Source: Prevotella sp.
GTDB taxonomy: Bacteria > Bacteroidota > Bacteroidia > Bacteroidales > Bacteroidaceae
DNA length: 36,710 bases
Reading direction: 5' to 3'
Assembly: GCA_022788105.1 (NCBI GenBank)
Contig: JALEVZ010000024.1
Location: forward strand, 1-36,710
Shown piece after piece: positions 16,293 to 24,653 of the stretch; position 1 is the stretch's first letter, and every line of letters starts with the position of its first letter. Position numbers and translations under genes: made by a program. The notes beneath the pieces were generated by a model. It was not told the origin of the DNA, ran no database searches, and was given only the letters and a program-made list of their open reading frames with translations.

Positions 16293-16613
16293 ATGGCGAA
16301 ATATATACTTGCAATTTCATTGGCAGCACTCTTCTCTTTCAGCATGCCTGCCAAGACGATGGCCAGTACGGCCATTGAGATTATTGAAAACGACATACAG
16401 CCTAACGGCGACAACGTGTCTATCTCTATCGAGGGGACAGCGGTGCGCGTGACAGGTGCCAATGGCCAGGTGCTGTATGTGTACAATGTTGCAGGCGTTC
16501 GCATACAGAGCGTCAAGGTGGAAGGTTCGGACAAGCATCTGGATCTTAACTTGAAAAAAGGCTGCTACATACTGAAGGTAGGCAAGACGGTACGTAAGGT
16601 GTCGTTGAAGTGA
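16293..16613 (+). CDS. Small secreted protein consisting of a T9SS sorting-domain-like module
   Basis: The 106-residue protein has a signal peptide (MAKYILAISLAALFSFSMP) and about 25 residues of linker, then one beta-rich module. VRVTGANGQVLYVYNVAGVR, SVKVEGSDKHLDL and GCYILKVGKTVRKVSLK match the layout of the C-terminal sorting domains of type IX secretion cargo (G-x-V-x-V-Y-D-x-x-G, then L-x-x-G-x-Y-x-V-K-V). No cargo domain is present. Its stop overlaps the GTG start of the L,D-transpeptidase (GTGA, 16610-16613). The function is unknown: a stand-alone decoy, a surface patch or a regulator are all possible. Confidence 0.7.
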   Translation: MAKYILAISLAALFSFSMPAKTMASTAIEIIENDIQPNGDNVSISIEGTAVRVTGANGQVLYVYNVAGVRIQSVKVEGSDKHLDLNLKKGCYILKVGKTVRKVSLK

Positions 16614-18160
16614 CTCTGAAACAATCTTTTTTATGCCTCCTATTGGGGGCATTGCTTGTTGTCTCTTGTCGAGAGCGCAGCCATAAGGTGCCTCTGACAA
16701 GAGATTCTTTTGCTGATATGTGTGACAGCAGGTTGCATCTCAGTGAAAAGAAAATACGTAAACATGTCGCTGACCTGATGTTCGAAGATAAGGACATGCA
16801 GGCTGCCGACATTCAACTGAAACGTTATTATCAAGCCCATGGCGACTTCCTCTGGATAGGTAGAGGAGGGGTTAGAGCCGATGCCGACAGCGTGGTGAAA
16901 TATGTTGCGCGGGTAACGGAGATGGGCTTTTCTGCCGACCGCTTCCGTGTGGACGACATAAGGGACGACATACAACGTGTGAGGAGGCTTGAGTTTGGCG
17001 ACGACGGCATAGACCTCGTGTTCGCAAGGCTTGAATATAACCTCACGAAAGCCTTTCTGCGCTATTGCGTGGGGCAGCGTTATGGCTTCGTAAACCCACG
17101 TAAACTCTTCAACAGACTTGACGTTCATGACAGCGACTCGGTGCATGTGACCTACCAGACGCTGTTCGACATACCGGTGAAGAACCCAGACAAGAACTTC
17201 TGTAAGATGGCGTTCGGGAAGATTAGGCACGACAGTGTTGGTGTGTTCCTGCGCGAGTCAGAGCCTGCCGACCCCTTCTACAGAGAACTGCTGGCACGGC
17301 TGCACAGCGAGACCACAGAGGCGGGGCGCATGCGTGTGATGTGTAACATGGAGCGTTGCCGCTGGGCTGCCGGCCGCTATCCTGTCAAAGAAGACAAATA
17401 TGTGCTTCTGAACGTGGCGTCGCAGGAGCTTGACGCCGTCGACGGCGACAAGCGGTTGTCTATGCGTGTGGTGTGTGGGGCGACGAAAACGAAGACGCCG
17501 CTCCTGTATAGCCGCATCGAACGCATCGACATCAATCCGCAATGGATCATCCCGAAGAGCATTGTGAAGAAGAGTGTAGTGCCTCATGCTGGCAGCACGG
17601 CTTACTTTGACAGTCGTCGCTACTTTGTGCTTGAGCGTAAAACTGGTAAGACGGTAGATGCGGCGCTGACTACCCCACAGATGCTGATGAGCCACGACTA
17701 CCTCGTCATACAGAAGGGTGGAAAGGGCAATTCGCTCGGACGAATGATATTTAGGTTCGACAACAAGTTTTCGGTCTATCTGCATGACACCTCCAACCCT
17801 AAACTTTTCACATCTACAGACCGCATGGCGTCGCACGGATGTGTTAGAGTTCAGCGTCCGCTCGACCTCGCCATGTTCTTGCTTGGCGACGCAGACGAAC
17901 GGCTGAAGGAGAAGGTGCGCTACTCGTTTACTGTAGACCTTGAAGCCGAAAGTGCCGCTGACGGCGCCGAGGGAGGGCGCAACGGCGCTGCCTCTGTGGA
18001 CAAATCGAAACTTGTAAGGTCGGTGCCAGTGAAGGCAAAGGTGCCGCTTTTCATAACCTATTTTACTTTGTTTAAAACCGCCGACGGCAGCATGCGGTCA
18101 TATCCAGACATTTACGGATATGACAAAGTGCTGGCACAGGCATTAAAAAGATATATGTGA
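16610..18160 (+). CDS. L,D-transpeptidase lipoprotein (YkuD domain, YcbB-like)
   Basis: The 516-residue protein begins with a lipoprotein signal (MTLKQSFLCLLLGALLVVSC, cysteine 20). Its middle part (LTKAFLRYCVGQRYGFVNPR) resembles the helical scaffold domain of YcbB/LdtD-type enzymes. The YkuD domain follows, with VLLNVASQELDAVDG, RIDINPQWIIPKSI and the catalytic motif SHGCVR at 408-413 (Cys411). Such enzymes make 3-3 cross-links in peptidoglycan or attach proteins to it in the periplasm. The GTG start at 16610 overlaps the previous stop and gives the full signal peptide. The end overlaps the ECF sigma start (GTGA, 18157-18160), so cell-wall remodelling and sigma production are translationally linked. 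Confidence 0.92.
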   Translation: MTLKQSFLCLLLGALLVVSCRERSHKVPLTRDSFADMCDSRLHLSEKKIRKHVADLMFEDKDMQAADIQLKRYYQAHGDFLWIGRGGVRADADSVVKYVARVTEMGFSADRFRVDDIRDDIQRVRRLEFGDDGIDLVFARLEYNLTKAFLRYCVGQRYGFVNPRKLFNRLDVHDSDSVHVTYQTLFDIPVKNPDKNFCKMAFGKIRHDSVGVFLRESEPADPFYRELLARLHSETTEAGRMRVMCNMERCRWAAGRYPVKEDKYVLLNVASQELDAVDGDKRLSMRVVCGATKTKTPLLYSRIERIDINPQWIIPKSIVKKSVVPHAGSTAYFDSRRYFVLERKTGKTVDAALTTPQMLMSHDYLVIQKGGKGNSLGRMIFRFDNKFSVYLHDTSNPKLFTSTDRMASHGCVRVQRPLDLAMFLLGDADERLKEKVRYSFTVDLEAESAADGAEGGRNGAASVDKSKLVRSVPVKAKVPLFITYFTLFKTADGSMRSYPDIYGYDKVLAQALKRYM

Positions 18161-18705
18161 CGACACACAACGACAATGACTTACAGCGACGTCTGGCAGA
18201 CCCGAGGGAATGTAGGACGGCATTTGCCGAAGTCGTGGCCCAGTATAGTGAACCGCTATATTGGAAGGTGCGTCGTATAGTGCTCAATCATGACGATGCC
18301 AACGACATCATGCAGAATGTCTTTTTGAAGGCATGGAACAGCCTGGGCGACTTCCAAAGCCGGTCGAAGGTGTCGACATGGCTCTATCGCATAGCCATAA
18401 ACGAGGCGCTTGACTTCGTGCGTCATCAGAAGAAACGGCAGGGAGTAAGTGCCGACGAAGACCTGACGGTGGCGAATAAACTGCTTGCAGACGAATACTT
18501 CGATGGCGACCAGACGGAAGCAATGCTTCAGGAGGCAATCTCACAACTACCTGAAGTCCAGCGCGCGGTGTTCAATTTGAGGTATTACGACGAGATGAAG
18601 TACTCGGAGATGAGTGCCATTCTCAACACCTCGGAAGGGGCTTTGAAGGCAAGTTACCATATAGCGGTGAAAAAAATAACCGAATTTTTTAATGCCAGGG
18701 ATTAA
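18157..18705 (+). CDS. ECF-type RNA polymerase sigma factor
   Basis: The 182-residue protein has sigma region 2 (AEVVAQYSEPLYWKVRRIVL, then DDANDIMQNVFLKAWNSLGD and STWLYRIAINEALDFVRHQK) and region 4 (LPEVQRAVFNLRYYDEMKYS and GALKASYHIAVKKI). This is the compact RpoE-like layout. The GTG start overlaps the stop of the L,D-transpeptidase. The next gene encodes a one-pass membrane protein in the usual place of an anti-sigma factor, and a CpxP/Spy-like periplasmic protein follows, so the group probably senses envelope stress and controls its own operon. The promoter sequence it recognises is not identifiable from one locus. Confidence 0.93.
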   Translation: MTTHNDNDLQRRLADPRECRTAFAEVVAQYSEPLYWKVRRIVLNHDDANDIMQNVFLKAWNSLGDFQSRSKVSTWLYRIAINEALDFVRHQKKRQGVSADEDLTVANKLLADEYFDGDQTEAMLQEAISQLPEVQRAVFNLRYYDEMKYSEMSAILNTSEGALKASYHIAVKKITEFFNARD

Positions 18706-18775
18706 ACCTTATGAAACAATATGCGTCAAATAGTCAGGCGAACAATATATTAATAAGGTGAAAGGGGATTTTATT

Positions 18776-19147
18776 ATGAACAACGAACAATTGGAAATAG
18801 AGCGCAGATTTGACAAGAATCAGCCGTTCAAGGTGCCAGAAGGCTACTTTGATAGGCTTGCTGCCGATGTGATGGCCAATATTCCAGAGCAGAAGCCAGT
18901 GGCTACTGTGCCTCTGTCGTGGTGGCGTAGATTGCGTCCGGTGGCAGTGGCGGCGGCATGTGTGTGTGCTGCAGTGTTCAGCATACAGCTATTCCTTCAT
19001 GCACCGTCAGACAAGCATCATGCCGTGCCTCATGTCTCAAGTGCGTCTCAAACAAATGGCGACAGTTACGGAACGCTTGACATGGCAGCCGACTATACTA
19101 TGATAGACAACGACTACATCTATGCGATGGTGTCGGAAAATCAGTGA
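18776..19147 (+). CDS. One-pass membrane protein, putative anti-sigma factor
   Basis: The 123-residue protein starts at ATG 18776, preceded by a purine-rich stretch (AAGGTGAAAGGGG). Its cytosolic part contains FKVPEGYFDRLAADVMANIP, a motif common in Bacteroidota proteins encoded after ECF sigma factors. One membrane span (VAVAAACVCAAVFSIQLFL) lies around residues 60-80, with a Ser/His-rich outer tail. It has no recognisable zinc-binding HxxxCxxC site. The anti-sigma role is inferred from position and topology. Confidence 0.75.
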   Translation: MNNEQLEIERRFDKNQPFKVPEGYFDRLAADVMANIPEQKPVATVPLSWWRRLRPVAVAAACVCAAVFSIQLFLHAPSDKHHAVPHVSSASQTNGDSYGTLDMAADYTMIDNDYIYAMVSENQ

Positions 19148-19157
19148 TTTTTTTATT

Positions 19158-19625
19158 ATGAACAAGATGAAACGCTTACTGTTATTTATAGCAATGGTGA
19201 TGTGTATTGGCGCCGTCGGAGCGCAGCAGCACCAGCGTGGACCGCGTGGGCACATGCCGCCGTCGTTTGACCCGGCACGCTTTGAGGCCGAGCTTGAGCA
19301 GTTTATCGTTGAAGAGGCGTGCCTGACGCCGAAAGAGGCCAGCGTGTTTTTCCCGCTCTATCGTGAGATGCGCAAGAAGCAGATGGTGTATTTCAACAAG
19401 ATGCGGCGTGACCGTTTCGCCGACTATGCTGACGACAAGGCTTGTGAACGCATAATACGTGAGGCAGACCAACGCGACCTTGACTTGAAGAAGTTGCAGC
19501 AGCAGTACCACAATAAGTTTATGAAGGTGTTGTCACCATCAAAGACTTTCCGTGTGATAAGGGCGGAAGAGAAGTTCCACAGGAAGATATTCAAACGTGC
19601 CGCAAAGCGTGACGGGGAGGTATGA
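19158..19625 (+). CDS. Periplasmic Spy/CpxP-like protein
   Basis: The 155-residue protein begins with a signal peptide ([20 protein letters not shown], cleavage near GAQQ). The mature part is almost all charged helix, for example [20 protein letters not shown] and [19 protein letters not shown]. It has the LTPxE and arginine/lysine-rich pattern of the LTxxQ (Spy/CpxP) group of periplasmic chaperones and stress sensors. Its place in the ECF sigma operon supports a stress role. The ATG at 19158 is chosen because it gives the signal peptide; the frame opens further upstream at 19122. The last bases overlap truA (ATGA). Confidence 0.75.
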   Translation: MNKMKRLLLFIAMVMCIGAVGAQQHQRGPRGHMPPSFDPARFEAELEQFIVEEACLTPKEASVFFPLYREMRKKQMVYFNKMRRDRFADYADDKACERIIREADQRDLDLKKLQQQYHNKFMKVLSPSKTFRVIRAEEKFHRKIFKRAAKRDGEV

Positions 19626-20356
19626 TGCAGCGATATTTCATTACATTTGCCTATGACGGCACGCACTACCACGGCTGGCAGATACAGCCCAACGGCATCT
19701 CTGTGCAGGAAGTGTTGCAGAAGGCGTTGTCAACGCTGCTCCGTGGCGAGACAGGAGTGGTCGGCGCAGGACGTACCGACGCCGGAGTGCATGCGCGACG
19801 CATGGTTGCTCATTTCGAGACCGAGCGCGAGGTGGACTGCCAGCAGTTAGCTTACAAGCTCAACCGCCTACTTCCTCGCGACATCTCCGTGTATGATGTG
19901 AAGCCTGTCGACAGCGATATGCACGCACGATTCAGTGCTACCAAGCGCACATACCACTATTATATACACACTCGCAAGAACCCGTTTGCACGCGCTTACT
20001 CGTGTGAGATGCACTACGAGCTGGACTTTGACAAGATGAATGAGGCTGCAGCGTGGCTTCTTCAAGTCGACGATTTCGGCGCATTCTGCAAGGCTAACAC
20101 CGACGTCAAGACCACATTGTGCGACGTTATGGAAGCCCGGTGGATAGCATGTGGCGACCATGAGTGGTATTTCCGCATCTCCGCAAACCGCTTCCTGCGC
20201 AATATGGTGCGCGCGGTGGTAGGCACGCTGATAGAAGTTGGGCGCGGCCGCATGACGCTTGAGCAGTTTCGTGCCGTCGTGGCAGGCAAGAGTCGCTCCG
20301 ATGCTGGCGAGAGCATGCCTGGCAATGCGCTGTTTCTTGAAAACGTGGAGTATTGA
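19622..20356 (+). CDS. truA: tRNA pseudouridine synthase A
   Basis: The 244-residue protein has the catalytic motif GRTDAGVHA (Asp nucleophile), the N-terminal [24 protein letters not shown] and the C-terminal [20 protein letters not shown]. TruA converts uridines 38-40 of the anticodon arm to pseudouridine. The start ATG overlaps the stop of the preceding gene; a second ATG follows at 19625 and could be used instead. A housekeeping gene at the end of an envelope-stress operon would be co-expressed with it unless it has its own promoter. Confidence 0.97.
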   Translation: MMQRYFITFAYDGTHYHGWQIQPNGISVQEVLQKALSTLLRGETGVVGAGRTDAGVHARRMVAHFETEREVDCQQLAYKLNRLLPRDISVYDVKPVDSDMHARFSATKRTYHYYIHTRKNPFARAYSCEMHYELDFDKMNEAAAWLLQVDDFGAFCKANTDVKTTLCDVMEARWIACGDHEWYFRISANRFLRNMVRAVVGTLIEVGRGRMTLEQFRAVVAGKSRSDAGESMPGNALFLENVEY

Positions 20357-20380
20357 GCAATGGCTCATTACTCCTCGTTG
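20348..20380 (+). terminator. Probable terminator of truA overlapping its stop codon
   Basis: GAGTATTGAGC (20348-20358) pairs with GCTCATTACTC (20363-20373) across AATG with one mismatch. ATTTTT follows about ten bases later. The truA stop codon lies inside the stem. Confidence 0.5.
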
Positions 20381-20438
20381 ATTTTTCCACACCCCTCATT
20401 TAAATTATTCGTTTTTAACTCTTCGTTCCCCATTTGAC

Positions 20439-21356
20439 ATGTGGTTGATATTAGCATTTCTCTCAGCGGCGCTGCTGGGATTCTATGATGTGTTCAAGAA
20501 AATGGCGTTAAAAGACAACGCCGTGATTCCCGTGCTGTTTTTGAACACACTGTTTTGTTCGCTCATCTTCTTGCCTTTCATCGCGTTTTCCGCACAAGGC
20601 ACACTCTCGCAAGATTCGCTTTTCTATGTCCCCTCGTGCGGATGGGACGTCCATAAATACATATTGCTGAAGAGCTGCATAGTGCTTTCGTCATGGACGT
20701 TTGGCTACTTTGCCATGAAACACCTGCCTATAACCATTGTCGGACCAGTCAATGCGACACGTCCCGTAATGGTGTTGGTGGGCGCAATGCTTGTGTTTGG
20801 CGAGCAACTCAACGTCTGGCAGTGGACCGGTGTGGTGCTTGCCATCGTGTCGCTGTTCCTGCTCAGCAAGAGCGGCAAGAAGGAAGGCATTGACTTCAAG
20901 CACGACAAGTGGATCTATTTCCTCGTGTTAGCTGCCGTGTGCGGTGCTGTGAGCGGTTTGTATGACAAGTTTCTCATGGCGTCGGAGCAGGACGGTGGCG
21001 TCGGCCTTAGCCGCATGGTGGTGCAAAGTTGGTACAACATCTACCAGTGTGTGATGATGGGTGTGGTCTTGCTGATGGCGTGGTGGCCGAAGCGTAAGAC
21101 CACAACACCCATGCACTGGCACTGGGCCATCGTGTTTATAAGCCTGTTTTTGAGTGCTGCCGACTTCGTATATTTCTACGCGCTGAGTCTGCCCGACGCC
21201 ATGATATCCATCGTGTCGATGGTGAGAAGAGGCAGCGTGATAGTCAGTTTCATGTTCGGAGCTATGGTGTTTCGCGAGAAAAATCTTCGTGGCAAGGTGG
21301 TGGATCTGCTGCTTGTGCTGCTTGGCATGGTGTTCCTCTACATCGGCAGCCGCTGA
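20439..21356 (+). CDS. EamA/DMT-superfamily transporter
   Basis: The 305-residue protein is almost wholly membrane-embedded, with about ten spans arranged as two EamA repeats. The first begins MWLILAFLSAALLGFYDVFK and ends with ALAIVSLFLLS-like sequence around residue 145. The second runs from IYFLVLAAVCGAVSGLYDKF to GMVFLYIGSR. The conserved EamA stretch GPVNATRPVMVLVGAMLVFGE is present. Members move small metabolites across the inner membrane; the substrate here is unknown. It has its own start after the truA terminator. Confidence 0.85.
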   Translation: MWLILAFLSAALLGFYDVFKKMALKDNAVIPVLFLNTLFCSLIFLPFIAFSAQGTLSQDSLFYVPSCGWDVHKYILLKSCIVLSSWTFGYFAMKHLPITIVGPVNATRPVMVLVGAMLVFGEQLNVWQWTGVVLAIVSLFLLSKSGKKEGIDFKHDKWIYFLVLAAVCGAVSGLYDKFLMASEQDGGVGLSRMVVQSWYNIYQCVMMGVVLLMAWWPKRKTTTPMHWHWAIVFISLFLSAADFVYFYALSLPDAMISIVSMVRRGSVIVSFMFGAMVFREKNLRGKVVDLLLVLLGMVFLYIGSR

Positions 21357-21366
21357 TGACGCCCGT

Positions 21367-21398
21367 GTCTGCGGCAGCCGTTTGTGTGTGCCACAGAC
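21367..21398 (+). terminator. Weak hairpin after the EamA transporter gene
   Basis: GTCTGCGGCA (21367-21376) pairs with TGCCACAGAC (21389-21398) with one mismatch. The T-run (21422-21428) is about 25 bases further on, so this may not be a true intrinsic terminator. Confidence 0.35.
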
Positions 21399-21472
21399 AT
21401 GATAAGACGTAGTAAATGACATTTTTTTAGTTTTTTTGCAATAACATCTGCTTTCTGTTGATTAAAAAGTAT

Positions 21473-21480
21473 TATCTTTG
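21473..21480 (+). promoter_or_regulatory. -7 box of the dapA promoter, with a leader of about 185 bases
   Basis: TATCTTTG is an exact TAnnTTTG match. The dapA ATG lies 192 bases downstream, leaving a long leader (about 21487-21671). The leader begins with a possible 13-codon frame (MEIVFCENRDAVK, 21486-21527) and contains short inverted repeats: ACCG/CGGT at 21508-21520, TTCAC/GTGAA, and GCCA/TGGC. Confidence 0.6.
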
Positions 21481-21671
21481 CACAAATGGAAATAGTTTTC
21501 TGCGAAAACCGTGATGCGGTAAAGTAGGAGACGTGGCAACGATTTCACATGTTATAATTAATATAAAGGTGAAGAGGCCAGACCTATTGGCGTGTGACTG
21601 CGAATTTGTGTCCGCCAGTATGTCTCGTCTTACGGATGTTTAAAACAGTAGAAAAGAAAAATAGTCTAATT

Positions 21672-22559
21672 ATGGCTCATAATATCTTTAAAGGATTAGG
21701 CATAGCCCTTATCACTCCGTTCACGTCAGATGGCGACGTGGATTGGAAATCCCTGAAGCGTCTTGTAGAATATCAAATATCCAATGGGGCAGACTTCTTG
21801 TGTATTCTTGCCACGACAGGTGAGACCCCATGTCTTTCGGCAGAAGAGAAAATCAAGATAAAACAACTCGTCGTAGAGGTCAACAATGGGCGCGTACCAG
21901 TGCTCATGGGCTGCGGTGGCAACAACACACGTGCTGTCGTGGAAGAGCTGAAGAGCGCCGACTGGTCGGGCGTAGACGGCGTGCTGAGCGTGTGTCCCTA
22001 CTATAACAAACCGTCGCAGGAGGGCCTGTATCGCCACTTCAAGGCCATAGCCGAGGCCAGTCCGCTGCCCGTGGTGCTGTATAATGTGCCGGGTCGCACG
22101 GGAGTGAACCTCAAGGCAGAGACCACTGTGCGTCTTGCGCGCGACTGCGAGAACATTGTTGCAGTGAAGGAGGCAAGCGGCAGTCTGGAGCAAGTCGACG
22201 AGATAATAAAGAACAAGCCCCACCGTTTCGACGTGATAAGCGGCGACGATGCCCTTACTTTCCAGATGATGGCAAGCGGTGCAGCAGGTGTCATTTCGGT
22301 CATTGGCAACGCCTTGCCGAAGGAGTTCTCGCGCATGATTCGCCTGGAGTTCAACGGCGAGTATGAGCCGGCGCGCAAGATACACCATCGTTTCAACGAA
22401 CTCTATTCGCTGCTCTTTGTAGACGGCAACCCCGCTGGAGTGAAGGCGCTGTTGCACGAGATGGGATTCATCGACAATGTGTTGCGTCTGCCACTTGTGC
22501 CTACACGTCTGAAGACAATGCAGCGCATTTCGGAGATTCTCAAAGAACTGAAGATTTGA
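21672..22559 (+). CDS. dapA: 4-hydroxy-tetrahydrodipicolinate synthase
   Basis: The 295-residue TIM-barrel lyase condenses pyruvate with aspartate semialdehyde in lysine and diaminopimelate synthesis. Lys166 in VAVKEASG is the Schiff-base lysine. Tyr137 in YNVPGRTG and the ATTGETP segment (47-53) complete the active site. The ATG at 21672 (MAHNIFKGLGIALITPF) gives the standard N-terminus; the frame runs upstream to 21594 but that part is leader. It is monocistronic between its promoter and the strong terminator at 22622. Diaminopimelate also feeds the cross-links made by the L,D-transpeptidase upstream. Confidence 0.96.
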   Translation: MAHNIFKGLGIALITPFTSDGDVDWKSLKRLVEYQISNGADFLCILATTGETPCLSAEEKIKIKQLVVEVNNGRVPVLMGCGGNNTRAVVEELKSADWSGVDGVLSVCPYYNKPSQEGLYRHFKAIAEASPLPVVLYNVPGRTGVNLKAETTVRLARDCENIVAVKEASGSLEQVDEIIKNKPHRFDVISGDDALTFQMMASGAAGVISVIGNALPKEFSRMIRLEFNGEYEPARKIHHRFNELYSLLFVDGNPAGVKALLHEMGFIDNVLRLPLVPTRLKTMQRISEILKELKI

Positions 22560-22621
22560 TGCCGCACCATAGCGTTGCCAGAGTGTGACGCGATAGGACT
22601 GCGAATAAAAAAGATATATCG

Positions 22622-22681
22622 AAATCGGCCATTAGACGGTCAACAGCACTGCCTGTTCATGTCTAATGGCCGATTTTTGTT
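22622..22681 (+). terminator. Rho-independent terminator of dapA
   Basis: AAATCGGCCATTAGAC (22622-22637) pairs perfectly with GTCTAATGGCCGATTT (22661-22676) around a 23-base loop and runs into TTTTTG. Confidence 0.88.
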
Positions 22682-22721
22682 TATGTGTTATTTCTCCTCT
22701 AAGCTTAGTTGACAAAAGTGA

Positions 22722-22764
22722 AAAGCAATCCGCCCGACAACGAGATTTAACGTTGCCGGGCGGA
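22722..22764 (-). terminator. Rho-independent terminator of pepD
   Basis: TCCGCCCGACAACG (22729-22742) pairs with CGTTGCCGGGCGGA (22751-22764) with one mismatch. On the minus strand it is followed by TTGCTTTTC. It lies about 50 bases past the pepD stop, facing the dapA terminator. Confidence 0.8.
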
Positions 22765-22817
22765 CCTTTACGCTTTATGTTTTTTGTGTTACATGTCGTC
22801 AGCGTGAACTGACGTTT

Positions 22818-24272
22818 TTATTTCTCTACATTCTTCAAGATGTCGAGCAGATGATCCCACACCATCTGTACGGTGGGGATGAGCAGACGCTCGTCGGGGG
22901 TGTGTACGCCGCGGAGCGTAGGACCAAACGACACCATGTCGAGGTTGGGGTAGCGCTCTGAGAAGAGGCCACACTCCAGTCCGGCGTGTATGCCTTTGAC
23001 GATGGGCGCTTTGCCGAACAGCTTCTTATACGACGCAACAGCCACTTCAACGAGCTTGCTGTTGGGGTTCATCTTCCATGCTGGGTAGCCGTCGCTCTCC
23101 TCTACCTTTGCGCCAGCCAGCAGGAACACAGCCTTAACGGTGTTGGCCTGATTCTCGAGGTTGCTCATTACGCTTGAGCGGTGCGATGCCACTACTGTGA
23201 TTTCGTTGTCGCTTGTTGCCACGCTTGCTACGTTGCTCGATGTCTCTACGAGCCATGCCAGCGCCTCGTCCTGACACATTGCGAACACGCCGTTGTCCAC
23301 TCCCTGTATGGCAAGGATGAAGTTGCGGCTCACGGTTTTGGGCAGTACGGGTGCCTCGTCAGCGCTCTCGAGATGGAACTCCATGGCGGTGTCAGAAACA
23401 TGGAACTCGTCTTCCACGTCAGCGGTGAACACGTTCCAGTCTGCGCGTACCGTCTCCTTCTCTGCTGTGGGAACGGCAAACACTACCTTTCCGTCGCGCG
23501 GAATGGCGTTGTGCATCTTGCCTGAGTTGAAAGAGACAAGGCGGAGGTCCATCTTCTCCTGCTCCTTGTAGAGGAAACGGTCAAGAATCTTGATGGCGTT
23601 GGCTCGCTTCTTCTCGATGTCGTCGCCAGAGTGACCGCCGTAGAGACCCTTGATTGAAATCTCCATGAAGAACATGCCCTCGGGCGCTGCTTCGCGTGTG
23701 AAGTTGAAGCGGGCGGTAGAGGTCTTGCCGCCAGCACATGACACGAATATCTGACCCTCGTCCTCAGAGTCGAGGTTGATAAGCATGTCGCCCTTCATGA
23801 AGCCAGACTTCATGCCCATGGCGCCAGTGAGGCTGGTCTCTTCGTCGCGTGTGAACACACATTCGATAGGTCCGTGCTCTATGTCGTCGCTGTCGAGGAT
23901 TGCCAGCTCGATGGCGCAGCCGATGCCGTCGTCGGCGCCTAATGTTGTGCCTTTAGCTGTGAGCCATTCGCCGTCGACGTAGGTCTGGATGGCATCGTTC
24001 ATAAAGTCGATGTCTACGTCTACGAGTTTGTCGCACACCATGTCCATGTGGCTCTGCAATATGACGGTGGGCTTGTTTTCCATGCCTTTTGTTGCGGGCT
24101 TGCGTATTATGACGTTGCCTGTCTCGTCAATCTCGGTTTCCAGTCCGTGGGTCTTGCCGAACTGCTTTAGATAGTCAATCATTTTCTCCTCGTGCTTCGA
24201 TGGACGGGGAATGGCGTTAATCTTTGCGAACTGCTCGAACACGCGAGCAGGTTTCAATTCGTTTATATTCAT
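22818..24272 (-). CDS. pepD: Aminoacyl-histidine dipeptidase (beta-Ala-His dipeptidase), M20 family
   Basis: The 484-residue M20 metallopeptidase cleaves Xaa-His and related dipeptides in the cytosol. Metal ligands and catalytic residues are visible: QSHMDMVCD (His75, Asp77), LGADDGIG (Asp114/115), TRDEETSLTGA (Glu144/145), the dimerisation-domain GLYGGHSGDDI, and IHAGLECGLFS near the end. The ATG at 24272 (MNINELKPARVFEQF) matches the family N-terminus; the open frame continues to 24353 without family similarity. It is divergent from the next plus-strand operon and ends at a clear terminator. Confidence 0.95.
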   Translation of the reverse strand: MNINELKPARVFEQFAKINAIPRPSKHEEKMIDYLKQFGKTHGLETEIDETGNVIIRKPATKGMENKPTVILQSHMDMVCDKLVDVDIDFMNDAIQTYVDGEWLTAKGTTLGADDGIGCAIELAILDSDDIEHGPIECVFTRDEETSLTGAMGMKSGFMKGDMLINLDSEDEGQIFVSCAGGKTSTARFNFTREAAPEGMFFMEISIKGLYGGHSGDDIEKKRANAIKILDRFLYKEQEKMDLRLVSFNSGKMHNAIPRDGKVVFAVPTAEKETVRADWNVFTADVEDEFHVSDTAMEFHLESADEAPVLPKTVSRNFILAIQGVDNGVFAMCQDEALAWLVETSSNVASVATSDNEITVVASHRSSVMSNLENQANTVKAVFLLAGAKVEESDGYPAWKMNPNSKLVEVAVASYKKLFGKAPIVKGIHAGLECGLFSERYPNLDMVSFGPTLRGVHTPDERLLIPTVQMVWDHLLDILKNVEK

Positions 24273-24381
24273 CTTTGTAGTTATTATATGTGTTTTCTTG
24301 TTTGATGCTATAAAATAATCGTTAAGTTTGCAAAAGAAATGCCAACAACGCACAAACGTGAGATAAATTTGACCGATTTAT

Positions 24382-24412
24382 TTTGCGCTCTGCTTGATTT
24401 GCATTACCTTTG
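24382..24412 (+). promoter_or_regulatory. Promoter of the small membrane protein / OmpH unit
   Basis: TTTG (24382-24385), a 19-base spacer and TACCTTTG (24405-24412) form a textbook Bacteroidota promoter, 20 bases before the ATG at 24433. Confidence 0.75.
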
Positions 24413-24432
24413 TAGCCACAAAATTAATAAAA

Positions 24433-24627
24433 ATGATAGAAACTTTAATTCTTAGCGTGTTAATAATTGCTATCTCGATGGCTTTATTCTGCGTGAAACT
24501 CATTTTCAAGAAAAACGGACGCTTCTCCTCACAGCATGTCCACGATAACCCAGGGCTGCGCAAGCAGGGCATACACTGCGTGATGGACCAAGACCGTGAG
24601 GCACGTGAGAGGAACGGCGCATACTAA
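24433..24627 (+). CDS. Small conserved membrane protein
   Basis: The 64-residue protein has one N-terminal membrane span (LILSVLIIAISMALFCVKL) and a short cytosolic tail, KKNGRFSSQHVHDNPGLRKQ then GIHCVMDQDREA. The tail pattern (KKNGxF...H...NxxLRxxGIHCVxxQD) is one I recall as conserved among Bacteroidota, but I know no function for it. The ATG at 24433 is preferred over the upstream in-frame start at 24394, which overlaps the promoter. It is the first gene before the OmpH lipoprotein, 26 bases upstream. Confidence 0.75.
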   Translation: MIETLILSVLIIAISMALFCVKLIFKKNGRFSSQHVHDNPGLRKQGIHCVMDQDREARERNGAY

Positions 24628-24653
24628 CAGACAATAATCAAAAACAACATAAA

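Noticed and set aside
21487..21671. Known lysine riboswitch in the dapA leader
   Set aside because: I could not place the conserved core elements of that class; only short generic inverted repeats are visible.
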